Shown here: positions 11,720 to 22,999 of the stretch, piece after piece
Numbering within the stretch: the stretch's first letter is position 1
Layout of the letters: every line of letters begins with the position of its first letter
Origin: Elmis aenea
Lineage: Eukaryota; Arthropoda; Insecta; Coleoptera; Elmidae
Direction: 5' to 3'
Length of the DNA: 64,000 nucleotides
NCBI GenBank assembly: GCA_947652605.1
Contig: OX393579.1
Span: 5,022,001-5,086,000 of the forward strand
Made by a program: the position numbers and the translations under genes
Notes under the pieces: model-generated
Told to the model about the DNA's origin: nothing
Database searches by the model: none
The model's input: only the letters and a program-made list of their open reading frames with translations

Positions 11720-12165
11720 TGGATTTTTTTAAAGGACAAGATACCCCTATATTACCTATAATCATTTGATAGCGATTTTTTTCTTTTTTTAATTATGGGA
11801 TGACCTTAAAAATAAAGTTTATGCTAAGGGGCCGGAGAATATCGAAAATTTAAAAGATCGTATTAAAGAAGAGACGAGGTCTATTACACCTGAAATGGCT
11901 GGGAATGTTATTAACGAGTTTAAAAACCAAGTTTATCATTCAAAGTTTGAACACTTATTGTAGATTTCGTCAAAAATTTTAGTTCTTTTGATGTTTTTGT
12001 TAGAAATAAATACTAAACAATTAAAATAATTGGAGAGTATATTTTTGCGTTTATCTCAAAAAGTTGCTTAAGTACGGGTACTTAACTTTTGCATCACTGA
12101 AAAGAGAAAAAAATTCTTTATCAAATGAGTATAATATAGGGGTATCTTTTCATTTAAAAAAAATC
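11720..12165 (+). mobile_element. Tc1/mariner-like element, internally deleted
   Basis: Subterminal inverted repeats: AAGATACCCCTATATTA near 11739 and its counterpart TATAATATAGGGGTATCTT near 12131, each also followed or preceded by the matching ATTTGATA or TATCAAAT. Between them lies the transposase C-terminus described separately. The right boundary abuts a LINE fragment. Confidence 0.65.
11793..11963 (+). pseudogene. Tc1/mariner-type transposase, C-terminal remnant
   Basis: A 56-codon open stretch ending at a TAG encodes LWDDLKNKVYAKGPENIENL, then KDRIKEE, and closes with KFEHLL. The LW-LK-KVY opening, a helical run and a final FEHL are typical of the last 60 residues of Tc1/Tc3 transposases. 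The catalytic DDE domain is missing upstream, so it cannot be functional. Confidence 0.75.
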
Positions 12166-12184
12166 TATTGTTTTTGTTTGCGCT

Positions 12185-12600
12185 TAGAGATGCTAAATTC
12201 CGCCTTTACAAAACAGTATTGCTACCTACAGCACTATATGCCTGCGAAACTTGGATACTGAATAACAAAACACAGGAAAAATTGCAGAGATGGGAAAGGA
12301 AAATACTTAAAAGAGTTTTGGGAGGAAGGAAACAGAACAAGGATATGAGAGAAGAACAGACAGGGAAATTTATGGGATATACAAGGGACCAGCAATTGAC
12401 TTGATAATAAAAGCCAAAAGATCACAGTGGCTAGGTCATATCGAAAAAATGACAGATGGACGAACGCCAAAAATGATAGCCTGGAAAACACCAAATTACA
12501 AGAAGGAGAAAGGTCGACCGAGAAGACGGTGGAAAGAAGCAGTGCTAACAGATCTTAAAGAAAAGAGTACAATAGATTGGAAGACCAAAGTCTAAAACAG
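12185..12600 (+). mobile_element. RTE-type LINE, reverse transcriptase C-terminal fragment
   Basis: The frame reads LYKTVLLPTALYACETW then KLQRWERKILKRVLGG; after a frameshift near 12350 it resumes as DLIIKAKRSQWLGHIEKM and KGRPRRRWKEAV up to a stop at about 12594. The ALYACETW and WLGHI..M landmarks mark the region after the reverse transcriptase domain of RTE/BovB-like LINEs. 5' truncated. Confidence 0.85.
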
Positions 12601-12659
12601 AAAAGAGTGGAAGAAAACCACGGAGCTGTGGGGCTTAAACGGCCCGTAAAAAGCTCTCT

Positions 12660-14770
12660 ATATATACATTGTCATTAAAAGGACCCTTAAACCATTTATT
12701 ACTGAAATCAGGTGATGGAAAATATTTTACAGAATATTCAAATGAACCAGAACATCTTTGCGTAGTTTCTAAAAATCATTGATCATCGAAAAATGCGAAT
12801 AAATATTGGCAGAGAGACGATGGGACCATAGTCCTAATTTCTTTACAATTGTTTAATACTGTTTTCAATATTAAATATTGTTAAAGCGAATACCAAACAG
12901 ATTAATAAAATTAACAAACATGAATAAAAATACTGAAATTATTTATTCAATCACATTAGTATTTCTAAACCTTGCTTTTAATATTATAAATGGAAAAACT
13001 TAGGAGAAAACGAAGTTTTAATCAACCGCTTATCTTCGTATTAGATCACAATATTGCCTCCAATTTATTTTAATGTGTTCCACACGAGTTTCAAATTTAT
13101 TTTCAGTATATTAAGTACGCTAAACAAGTGATTAAATGCGACAAAAAAATTTTAATTGCAACTGTATTCAATCCATTACCAGTTTTTAATATAAAATGAG
13201 CATTGGATGTTTATTTTATGGCAAACATTTTACATAAATTGTAGCTGTAAAATAAATGGATATTTCACACTGGATAGGCGGTTCTTGAATATTATAATTT
13301 GCGGAACACGTATCCACAGACGTTAATGAATTTTTAAAGGCGGACACTTCGTCCAGTTAACGACAATTTCCACTTTACGAAAACATGCTTGAAAATAGTT
13401 GCTGCAAAAATATGCTTGGATGCTTGGAATTTTCGTTGCATTTATCGCCAAGCTCCGGTAAAAATCTTAATGGAGGAAACATATTCGTGTTATCACCGAG
13501 ATTTGCGAATATTTCAAAAATATTTAAAACCACGTCGAACGGTTTTTTCGCTCCAATATAATGTAACCGATTTACTGTGTACTGTTTCCCACACTTCTTG
13601 ACCTACGGAAACAGATCTGCGAAGTAAAAGGTGCACTCTTTTAAAAAGAATGAAAGAAAAAAGGTAAATTAAACAATTCAACCGTAAAAAAAATTGCACA
13701 GAATACTTTGCGAGAAGAAAGTGTACCACTATTCATCAAACGGACCTTCACCATTCGAAATGGGATGAACAAATTGAATACAATTGTATTGTGCATAAAA
13801 GAGTATAAATTAGCATAAAGATGAATCGTGTTTTGACGAGCAACTCCAAAATTATTGCCCTAGATTTTACAATGAAGCGTCTGTTTACAATGAACTTAAA
13901 TCTTTTTCACCAAAATAATTTTTTTTAAAAACGTTTATTATTTTAAATTGCACAAAAATTATCAAAACATTCTTTTAGATCCAAACAGACTCCACATAGT
14001 TTAAAATATTGGTATAATATGTAGATACGTCAAATTAAATTATGTCAGTTTTAAGGCATCTCTTTACATTTATAACTGTAATAGAATTTTATTTATAAAA
14101 TACGAAAGAAGGTACAATAAAGCCAGAAACTTAGGGAAATATATTCCTAAAAAATCATAAGTTTATTTATACAATTTCAGAGTACAATTAAACAAGAAAC
14201 TTCCCAACAAATACTCTTTAAAAATCATATTTAAAGGTTAATACTTAGCCTTCACTGAAATACAAAATGAAACAGGATATTGAACACAAATAACTTAGCT
14301 GCTAAAAATACTAACAGACATTAAAAATGAAACAATAACTTTTTTAAAATTAAATTCGTACGTGATTACTCAGGTAAAAAAACAACTTGTAAACAAGTTA
14401 TTAATTAATTTAACGAAGAATCTAAAACTGATAGCGAAAGATGATTTCATATTTGAACGTTGAATGTACCTACATATAAAATTATACGTACGTGACTTTA
14501 TAAGTATCTAATATTAACGATAAAATTTCTAATACATGCCAAAAATAATACAAAATTGCATGTATTTTACATTCTGTTTTTATTTTATTTTATTCTTCTA
14601 AATCAATTGGAGAACGATAAAAGTTTATAGTAGGTACATAAATGAAATTGAAATTATATTTAATATCTCGGAAATTTTTACTCAAAAACGGTAGGTTTTA
14701 CGAGAAAAACTAAAGAATAAAAAAAGTTTCAAAACAAACCAAGCTTAAAAAAAAACATTAATAACAAAAT
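12660..14770. other. No recognised gene
   Basis: AT-rich sequence with frequent stops. The open frame at 13389-13601 shows no recognisable motif. No repeats shared with other parts of the window were noticed. Confidence 0.5.
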
Positions 14771-14777
14771 TTCAACC

Positions 14778-15090
14778 CACCAAAAAGTTCTGATAAAAAA
14801 ACCAACAGGAGGGGTGGCACTCTTCAGCCCCCTGTGAAGGTAGGAGATGATTGAAAATATTACCATGGGAGACTTTTTAATAAGTATAAATCATCTACCC
14901 AATATCATTCTCCTACATTTATTCAAATTTGAGAAATAAAATAAAAACCTAATTTTACCGCTCCCCTTTAGGGGGGTGCAACTCCGAAAGGAGACGTCTA
15001 AGGAAAAAAAATTGTATAAAAGACCCCCCTTAATTTTCGATAAAGAATCACCTTCCGATTTTTTTTTGCAATACTTAATAAACACTCTGT
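14778..15090. repeat. Dispersed 300-bp repeat, copy 2
   Basis: Same unit and orientation as 6796-7098, from CAAAAAGTTCTGATAAAAAA through CCGCTCCCCTTTAGGGGG to AATTTTCGATAA, and continuing to AACACTCTGTATAAGG, which may be the true end of the element. Confidence 0.75.
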
Positions 15091-15099
15091 ATAAGGTGT

Positions 15100-17690
15100 T
15101 AATGTAGCTCATAATTGTTGTAAATAATTCTATTTATCTAATAAATTTACTAATAATAAAGCAGATACGAATGAATGCGCACTAGGTGGACGCAATAATA
15201 TTTGAAACGAATCACTTAATTAAAATATTTATAAAATCTACGCAAGTTATTTACAAACTATCTCAGAACGAAAAAAGCGTGTTGCATATATAATCCAACA
15301 CGTTTAAAATATTTCCCAACACGAGATTTATCATAAAAGATTATTACAAAATATTATTTAGTATCGAGGATTTGACGTCCGAAGGCTAAAACCTTTTTAT
15401 TAGACAGATTCCACAAAACTTAATTATACTTAGCGTCGTTTTTGTTAAGTAACGAACAGTTAGTTTTACCTATCGTTGTTTGATTACCGTCATTACACTC
15501 TCGACGAAATAGCTTTGACCACCTGTTCAGTGTCACGTGGTGCAATTTCCTTTCAAATTAACAACAGCCAATTTTAAGAAGTCGCCGAAGAATGAGTGTG
15601 CCCATAACAGCGATTCGTCAAGTATTACTTAACTTATACAGGGAGTTAAAAACAACTACTTTATACAAAGCCCACCTTTATACGTTACTTAAGTAAAAAA
15701 CTTTAATTATAAATAGCTTTTCAAACATTTACTAAGCCCTAATACGCACTTACTGTGGCTAATAATAGGCTTAATAACCAATTCACACGGTAATTTTGTG
15801 AAGCCAATTTCAGCTGGTCAATTTCTCTATAAAAACATAATGGAACATGTGATTATACCTCGTTTAATGATAAAATATCTCCACTGGTTAGCTAAGAGAG
15901 TTATTTTAGCAAAATTCGTACTCCTATACTTATATTATAATCTTTTATGGCTCTTGAAGGCGTCTTGTTCAAGAGAATGTTTACAGTTTTAGATTCTAAA
16001 TTGATATACATGCCTCAAAAATTTAGCATCACGTATTGGTTACGTTTTGATTAAGCTGATTTTAAAATTACTCTACCAAATAGTACGAGTAGTATCATGT
16101 TTCTTTTCAACAAGTCCTCCTATGGAATTTCGCGAAAAACTTTCATTTTCAGTATCTATTTCTCGAGAAATGTAGTTTTACAAAAATGTTAATAATACTT
16201 TTTTATTTTATAAGAATTTCCAATTGCAAAAATAATTATTGTGACCCTTCTATACGATTTTGTTGATATCAATGAAAGATTATGAGTAATTTAGACAGTA
16301 CTTCCTAATCTCTTGAAATATCTCGAGAATTCCCAAGAAGTTCCATATGATTTCTCATTTCTCAAGAAATGAAAAATTACAAACACAATCCTTAAACATG
16401 TAGAGAAATATTTAAACTAATTTGGATCGAGCTGTTGAATATGCATTCACTGTAAATCAAATTTTATACGTTAACAATGTTAATTTTCTAAAATACTAAT
16501 GTACACATTTTTAATTTTATTGTTGGCAAATGATCCGACCAATATTTCAACATTACACAACTAAAATTAGTATAATACGCTCTGCTCTATATTAGGTAAG
16601 GGGAAATTTAAGTTAGTCACTTTAACTTCGTTATCAGCTGCACAGAACTGCAATCTCTACGTCATAACCCGTAGAAGAATTAACAATACTGAACGACACC
16701 ACACTTCCGTGTCGACATTCACGACTTACAAGCGATTTAAAAAAAAATCGTATAAATCGGTTCCTACCATATTTCATTTAACGTTTTTTGCAACTTTATT
16801 ATTTAATTCAGAAACTGGCCCCTAAATTCTGGTATATTTTTTACTTTACTTAAATTAAAAGTACAAAAGCATAGAGGAGTAAATCAAACAGAAAAACATT
16901 TTCAAAACCGATTTTCGGTATCAAATTTTCCACATATAAACAAATATCTAGCTTTGTAGATGATTCAAATGGGATTCGTTAGTACTTAAGTATGTATAAT
17001 TTGCGTATGAATGCTTTAAGACCGTTTTTGATTTGAAGCTTTCAGTTTTTTCTTTGGTCCCGTGATTTATCGAATTAACCAGGTGGGATGAGAACTTTCT
17101 TCAGCCGACTTTTTTTTTTTAGCAGGTAGGTAGTAGGTACAACATAACAACTTTTATATTTATTACTAGGAACTTTTTAACTTTATTTAAAATCAAGTCA
17201 CGATAAAGTTATTATGGCGATCCGTAAGCCAGCGTTATCCAATCGACAATTACAAATAAATGAGCGCAATTAATCCTGTTTTCCTTTCTTCCTCGGTTCT
17301 TGCTCTTAACTCTCGTGTTTAACATAACTTTCTTCCGTCACGTGGGTTTTACAATAAGCCGTTACAATAAGACATTAACTGTTGTGTAATGGCACTTCCC
17401 ATTATACATGTCTAATGTAAACATTGAGTTCAGCAAGACATGAAACTAGAACAAGTAACTTAAACAAACAGTGGAGTAGTATGCTAAGGCCGAGTCGATT
17501 TCCGTAAGCTAAATAATAAAAATACTTTAAATTTTAAATCTAGACTGGTAATGTAGGTAACTTTAGTAAGGCTATTATTTTAGACTATCGTTTTACACAA
17601 AGTTTAGCACTGAATTTAATTTAGTAAAATTGTATAGGCAAGAGTAATGGAAGGCAGATTTAAAAAAAAGTAGAAAGCACACAAGAAAAA
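15100..17690. other. No recognised gene
   Basis: No coding exon, RNA gene or clear repeat was seen. The stretch is AT-rich with scattered short inverted motifs around TCTCGAGAA near 16150 and 16320. Confidence 0.45.
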
Positions 17691-17696
17691 AATCCA

Positions 17697-17835
17697 ACAC
17701 GGTTGCAGAACAGGAAGGAGTACACAGGACCCACTTTTTATATTAAGAAAAACAACAAGAAGAAAAGAGCATAACAAAAACAAGGTAATACATGTATGTT
17801 TGTATACTTGGATAAAGCAAAAAAAAAATATTTAA
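17697..17835 (+). mobile_element. RTE-type LINE, early reverse transcriptase motif fragment
   Basis: In frame: QHGCRTGRSTQDPLFILRK, followed by KVIHVC; after a one-base shift it reads VYLDKAK. These match the QxGFRxGRST and VYVCFIDLEKA motifs that open the RT domain of RTE/BovB LINEs. Frameshifted and isolated, so dead. Confidence 0.75.
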
Positions 17836-18547
17836 CATTTTTTAGATATAAAATTATGTGATTAACAATGATTTATAACAAAAAATGTTAATTCATATAA
17901 GAAATCTAAGCTTAACTATAAAATAATAACAATAATAACCTTATAAACATGATAAAATTATCCCGAAGAACAAAGTTACAAATCTTACAGCAATACACGA
18001 TTCAGAAAAAGATATATTTTGATTACCCACAATTTTTCCCGAAACGACCAGTTAATTCAAAAATATTAATGGTCATTCTTTTTTCTATTTTGTATGCACA
18101 AATTTTCCTAGACTAATTAAAAACCTATTAGTTCACAGATAATCGAAAAATAATATTTTAAAAGCGACACAGATTATTGTAACCTTAATCTGATATTAAC
18201 AACTTTGGTAACTTCGGTATAATCGTTTTATAATATTTTGGACACACCTAAGAAAACATCAATTATGGCCATTTAATTGACGACTCTTTTAAGCAGACAA
18301 GCTGCTAATCCTATCGGTGTCAGTAGATAAAATCAATTAAAAAAACAACCACAAACTAGAATAATAAAACTACTACCAAAATAACGCAGCGACTAAATTA
18401 ATTATACATCTGATAAATGTGGTCTATGATGAATCTCTTTTGGAAAAAACTTGACCAGTTTCGACAGCCTTTGTCAAAAGCATTAATTAATGGTTTACAG
18501 CCATTCACTATGATTTGAAATAAATTACTTTCACCATCAATTTGAAT

Positions 18548-19508
18548 TTGCTTATTTTTTAAATTATAACAAGGATAAAATGTTCTCAGAATAATATGTG
18601 ATTAATTCTTGGGCAAAAGTATTGGTTCGATTTTCATTCCCTCTGCCCAATACTGTCCAAATCGAGTATCATTCGTTCTATTTTAAACGCTGAATGTACA
18701 TCATAATCAAACTGCACCAACATATTATGGGGTCGACGTTAACAAACACATATTGAAAGTTATCAATCAAACCAATATATTATACCATAAATAGTGATTG
18801 TCTCAAGGCCGATTTGCAGCTCTCAGATTAATTTTATTTCCGTTTCATGTGATTTATAGAGTGGGACAATAAGCTAGTGCATTAACTAACATGTTGTAAG
18901 TTTATTATTTCTTGGCAATAATCACTTGCTTAAATAATAAAATACGATTTAAAATCGACAGATTTGTTAACTAAAACATATAATTGTCAATAAATGTTTG
19001 AGTTAACATGGGGATTAATATGAACTATAAACACAAACAAGTTAAAAAAAAGACTTATTTTATTTGTGAGAAGAGATTTTTTCACAAATGAGTGACTTTT
19101 TAACTAAACTTATACAAGATGACAATTATCTACATGGGCAACTTTCTTATCGTAAGAGTTAAGAGATTTGATTAACACGGCAAAATTGGGCAAAAGTTCA
19201 CCACGCCGTTATGCCCCTTGTGAATGCATTCCAAAAGAAGCACCCACCAAAATTAGCAAAACCTGTAGATCTAATCCCCCCAAATCGCCCTTAACTGCAT
19301 CATGTAGTAACAGATAAAAAACTGATAAAAAAGATAAATGCCTTTGTTGTCATGGTTATTCTGAAAAATGATGTGCTTATTTTTAAATTACAGCAAGGAT
19401 AAAATTTTCTCAGAATAATATGTGATAATTCTTGGGCAAAAGTATTGGTTCGATTTTCATTCCCTCTGCCCAATACTGTCCAAATCGAATATCATTCGTT
19501 CTATTTTA
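18548..19508. repeat. Direct repeat pair, about 130-bp copies
   Basis: Positions 18548-18685 and 19377-19508 match closely: AAGGATAAAATGTTCTCAGA or its one-base variant, TTCTTGGGCAAAAGTATTGG, CATTCCCTCTGCCCAATACT, GTCCAAATCGA, ATCATTCGTTCTATTTTA. They are 829 bp apart in the same orientation. LTR ends (TG..CA) are not evident; nature unknown. Confidence 0.75.
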
Positions 19509-20135
19509 ATTAGATGTTTCTCTTGTCTAAAATGGGAAATGGGTCTTATATTTCTTGTGCAGGACTTGAAAGAGATGGAGACGATGCTGCACACATTTGT
19601 GTTTATTGTAAAAAATGATTTTCCATCAAAGAAAAAGTTACATTTCATATTAAATAACTTTTAAAAAAATACCCCATCTTGCCCCACCTATAGGGCAAAT
19701 TTGATGTATTTCTTTCAACGTGTATAGGTACATACTTCTGAACTATTATTACTAAATTTTTATCCAAATATCTTTTACAGTTCTTTGTTTGATAATAAAG
19801 GGATTGATTACACAAAAACGAAAAGATTGCTGTATTTAACACAAAATGTGAGCCCTTAAACATTAAATGCCTCATTCTGTCCCGATTCCCTTTATCCTTA
19901 CACTTGGAAATTTTCAATATTTGTTAAAGCACTGCTTGCAGTTTTTTGTCTTGATAAAATTTCAAAGGATTAATATTTTCTTAGTAGACATTTGAATACT
20001 TATATGCTCAAAATTAATTGGTAAATTACACAGCTATGATCCCATTTTTAGTAAATTTACGATAAAAATTGATGATTAATGTTGTTTTAAAGTTTAAAGA
20101 TTGACTTTCATAAAGTCCATAGGCCGATGTATTTA

Positions 20136-20450
20136 TGCTTAACAGAAGATTAAAATACAAACAGCAGAAATGCGATTTTTAAGAAGAGTATGTACCATAA
20201 GAGACTAAATAAGATACGAAGATAAAAGTAAAGAACTAGAAATTTACCATCTGGGAGAAAATATACAAGAAAACGGGGAGAAATACAAAGAACACATTAA
20301 CAGAATGGACCATCAAAGATTGCCAAAGATAATAGGAAAGTATGGGCCAAGAGGAAGAAGGAAAATAAAAAGATTCCTGAAAAGAAGGGAACAACTAAAA
20401 TTAGATATCGTGAAGAGGAAACAGGCAACTTGCTTAAGCCATGGAGTGAA
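20136..20450 (+). mobile_element. LINE reverse transcriptase C-terminal fragment
   Basis: Reading KIQTAEMRFLRRVCTIRD, stop, then IRYEDKSKELEIYHLGENI and HINRMDHQRLPK, the post-RT region of an RTE-like LINE (EMRFLRR, HI.RM landmarks). One in-frame stop is present. The purine-rich microsatellite begins at its right end. Confidence 0.7.
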
Positions 20451-20454
20451 AAGA

Positions 20455-20712
20455 AGAATAAAAAGGAGGAGGAGAAGGAGGAGGAGAAGAAGGAAAAGAA
20501 AAAGAAGAAGGGGAAGAAGGAGAAGGAGAAGAAGGAGGAAGAGAAGAAGGAGAAGGAGGTGGAGAAGAGGGAGAAGAAGAAGGAGGAAGAGAAGAGGGAG
20601 AAGAAGAAGGAGGAAGAGAAGAGGGAGAAGAAGAAGGAAAATAAGGTGGTGAAGTAGAAGAAGAAGGAGCAGGTGGTAAAGGAGAAGGAGAAAAAGAAGG
20701 TGGCGAAGAAGA
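20455..20712 (+). repeat. GA-rich purine tract / microsatellite
   Basis: About 250 bp of almost pure purine on the plus strand built from GAAGAAGGAGGA-like units; the middle repeats a roughly 30-bp unit (GAGAAGAGGGAGAAGAAGAAGGAGGAA). It opens in all plus frames as Lys/Glu/Arg-rich peptides and on the minus strand as Phe/Ser-rich peptide; these frames are artefacts of the repeat. Confidence 0.9.
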
Positions 20713-20719
20713 AAATTGT

Positions 20720-22065
20720 TACTAGTTTTGGTATTTGCTCAACCGTAAAGCGATGCAATTTATTAACGAGCAAACAGATAAACATCGTGACATCCAATTA
20801 CAAATTACACGACATTTTCCAATTTGGTTACCATCACGATAATGACGTGCATGCAAAATAAATTACATAATTTCTATAACGTAAAACATAACGTCAGAAA
20901 ATCTATAACAATTTGTCCATACACTGAACCATTATGCAAGCACGACAGTCATAATTTAAACGACAGAACGAGCAATACCATTCCACGGACGTAGAAACAA
21001 TGCAACGATTAAAATGTAATAATAGCAATAGAACGTGACCTACGCCTTGCTGCAGATTAAAGAACAACAAACTGTAATAAACTGTCAATACTGTTAACAT
21101 GTAAAATTATTCACAGTTGCATGATAACGCAGCCAATGCGCGCATACTAAATATAAGTCTAAATTTCAGCTGAAAAAGTATCAGCTTATTAAACGGCGCG
21201 TTGACTGAAGGAGTCAGCTGTTTCCGTTACTCAAACGAACGGTTAGCCTCAATTACGACATACGAAAAACGATGTGCAATGAAAATTACAGTTAATTTTC
21301 GATATTAATACGAGACGTTTACCTTAGAACTAGCCGTCAGAGCGCGCCCACGCAAATACTTGGCGTTCGCTCTATGGAAATATTTATCAAATTTATATTT
21401 AAAACTCGAAGTCGCTAAACCTTTTGGTGTTGCGAAGCAAGGACCTCTCTCACGGCGTGCCATTAATTCTGCGGTGACCCTCAAATTATTATTTTGGCCA
21501 GAAGTGTAACGAGTTTAAAGCAAAGTGAGCAGATGTTTTTGGGCTAAATAGCGGACATTTATTAGTAAAATAAAAGTTTATACAAACAAAATATTTTATT
21601 CTCACAAAAAATTATGACACGTCAAAACTAGTTAACTTGGCCACTTGACTATCAATGTGTGTGTATTTGTCCTTAAAAACTACATTTTGGTTAAGTTTAA
21701 TATTAATCTTTTACATAAATATTACGATTTAAAAAAATGTATTTTTTAAAACTGCGTAGTTTTTAAGTAATTTTTTATAATTTCTAATGTAAACTTCGTG
21801 ACGAAACACATTCACATTTTATTTTATTTGTTTTACGTTTTTAGTGTTTCAACATTTAAATAAGTTTTCTCTGATTTCCAGTATTTATTAATTAACGAAA
21901 AAACTCTTCTAGTCGAAGAATTAGAACTAAGAAAAGAATATACAAATTCACCAATTCTTTTTAAATGTCGACATAGCACATGATTCTTCTCAAAATGTTT
22001 GAAGTTAACCAACATCATATCCGATTCTACATTAACATTAACTTAATCCTGCACTTTTTGTTCTG
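20720..22065. other. No recognised gene; one less AT-rich block
   Basis: Mostly AT-rich. Around 21120-21500 the sequence is richer in CG dinucleotides (GCGCGCCC, GGCGTGCC), which may mark a regulatory or non-coding exon segment, but no motif decides this. Confidence 0.35.
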
Positions 22066-22070
22066 TGATA

Positions 22071-22387
22071 TACAGGGTGAGTCACGACGGACGCGTCGGA
22101 GTTTTATGGCCAAACGGTATATATTTTCCAATTTCTGACGCTGTTAGATTATGTAAGTCAATAAGGGCTACATTTTAAAAATATTTTCAAATATACAGGG
22201 TGCTCCAAACACTGTGGACCACTGAAAAAGGGCAAAATTTTTAAACACATATCTTTAATTTGATATAAGTACGATATAATATGCAATTATAAATTACAGC
22301 TTTTCGATAGTTTTACGTAGATTATAATTACAACACAAATAATTTTTTAAATTAAATGTTTACTAAGGTATGGACCACCCTATTCAA
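22071..22387. mobile_element. Fragments of CAGGGTG-terminated TIR elements
   Basis: TACAGGGTGAGTCACGACGG occurs at 22071 and TACAGGGTGCTCCAAACACT at about 22195; TGGACCACCCTAT occurs at about 22371. The latter two could be the ends of one short element (about 190 bp). Boundaries are uncertain. Confidence 0.4.
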
Positions 22388-22990
22388 CCTGGCGCTGGAG
22401 TACGTACTAAGAAAAGTGAATAAAGGTAACAGGTGGTGAACAAATCATTGCATATGCGGATGACATAGTGATTATAAGTAAAACAAGGAAATTATTGGAA
22501 AGCATGACGAAAGAAATAATAGATCAAGGAGAAAAAATGGAATTGAAAGTAAACCAGGCAAAAACAAAATTCATGAAATTTGGAAGTAAACAAGTAATAG
22601 GAAGAGTCAAAATCGGAAATTTGGAATTCGAGGAAGTGGAAACATTTAAATATTTGGGAGTTATGATATCCAGAATGGGAGAAAGAAAATATGAAATAGA
22701 AGAAAAAATTACAAACGCCAATAAAGCTTTCTATGCTAATAAAAAACTATTGAAAAGTAAAATGCTCGCAAAGAGAGCTAAAATAAACATCTGCAATGCA
22801 ACAATTCGGCCTATCCTACTACCTATATGGTTCTGAAATAATGACCATGACAAAAAAAAAAAGAAAATGATCTGAGAATACTCGAAAGGAAAATCATGAG
22901 GACAATACTTGGGCCAGTCAGAGTAACAGATACTGAGGGCAGAATTAGAACAAATGCAGAAATCACGCAAGATACTGTTTTACGTAGCTA
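22376..22990 (+). mobile_element. RTE-type LINE fragment with YADD box
   Basis: Reads TLFNLALEYVLRKVNKG, then after a frame change QIIAYADDIVIISKTRK (catalytic YADD at about 22453), followed by an open stretch to 22836 with KLMELKVNQAKTKF-like and EVETFKYLGVMIS motifs. After another shift it reads RILERKIMRTILGPV to about 22975. This is RT palm plus thumb of an RTE-like LINE with several disruptions. Confidence 0.85.
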
Positions 22991-22999
22991 AAATTAAAG

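Noticed and set aside
20305..20861. Long Lys/Arg/Glu-rich and Phe/Ser-rich open frames
   Set aside because: They are produced by the purine-rich microsatellite on both strands and do not represent proteins.
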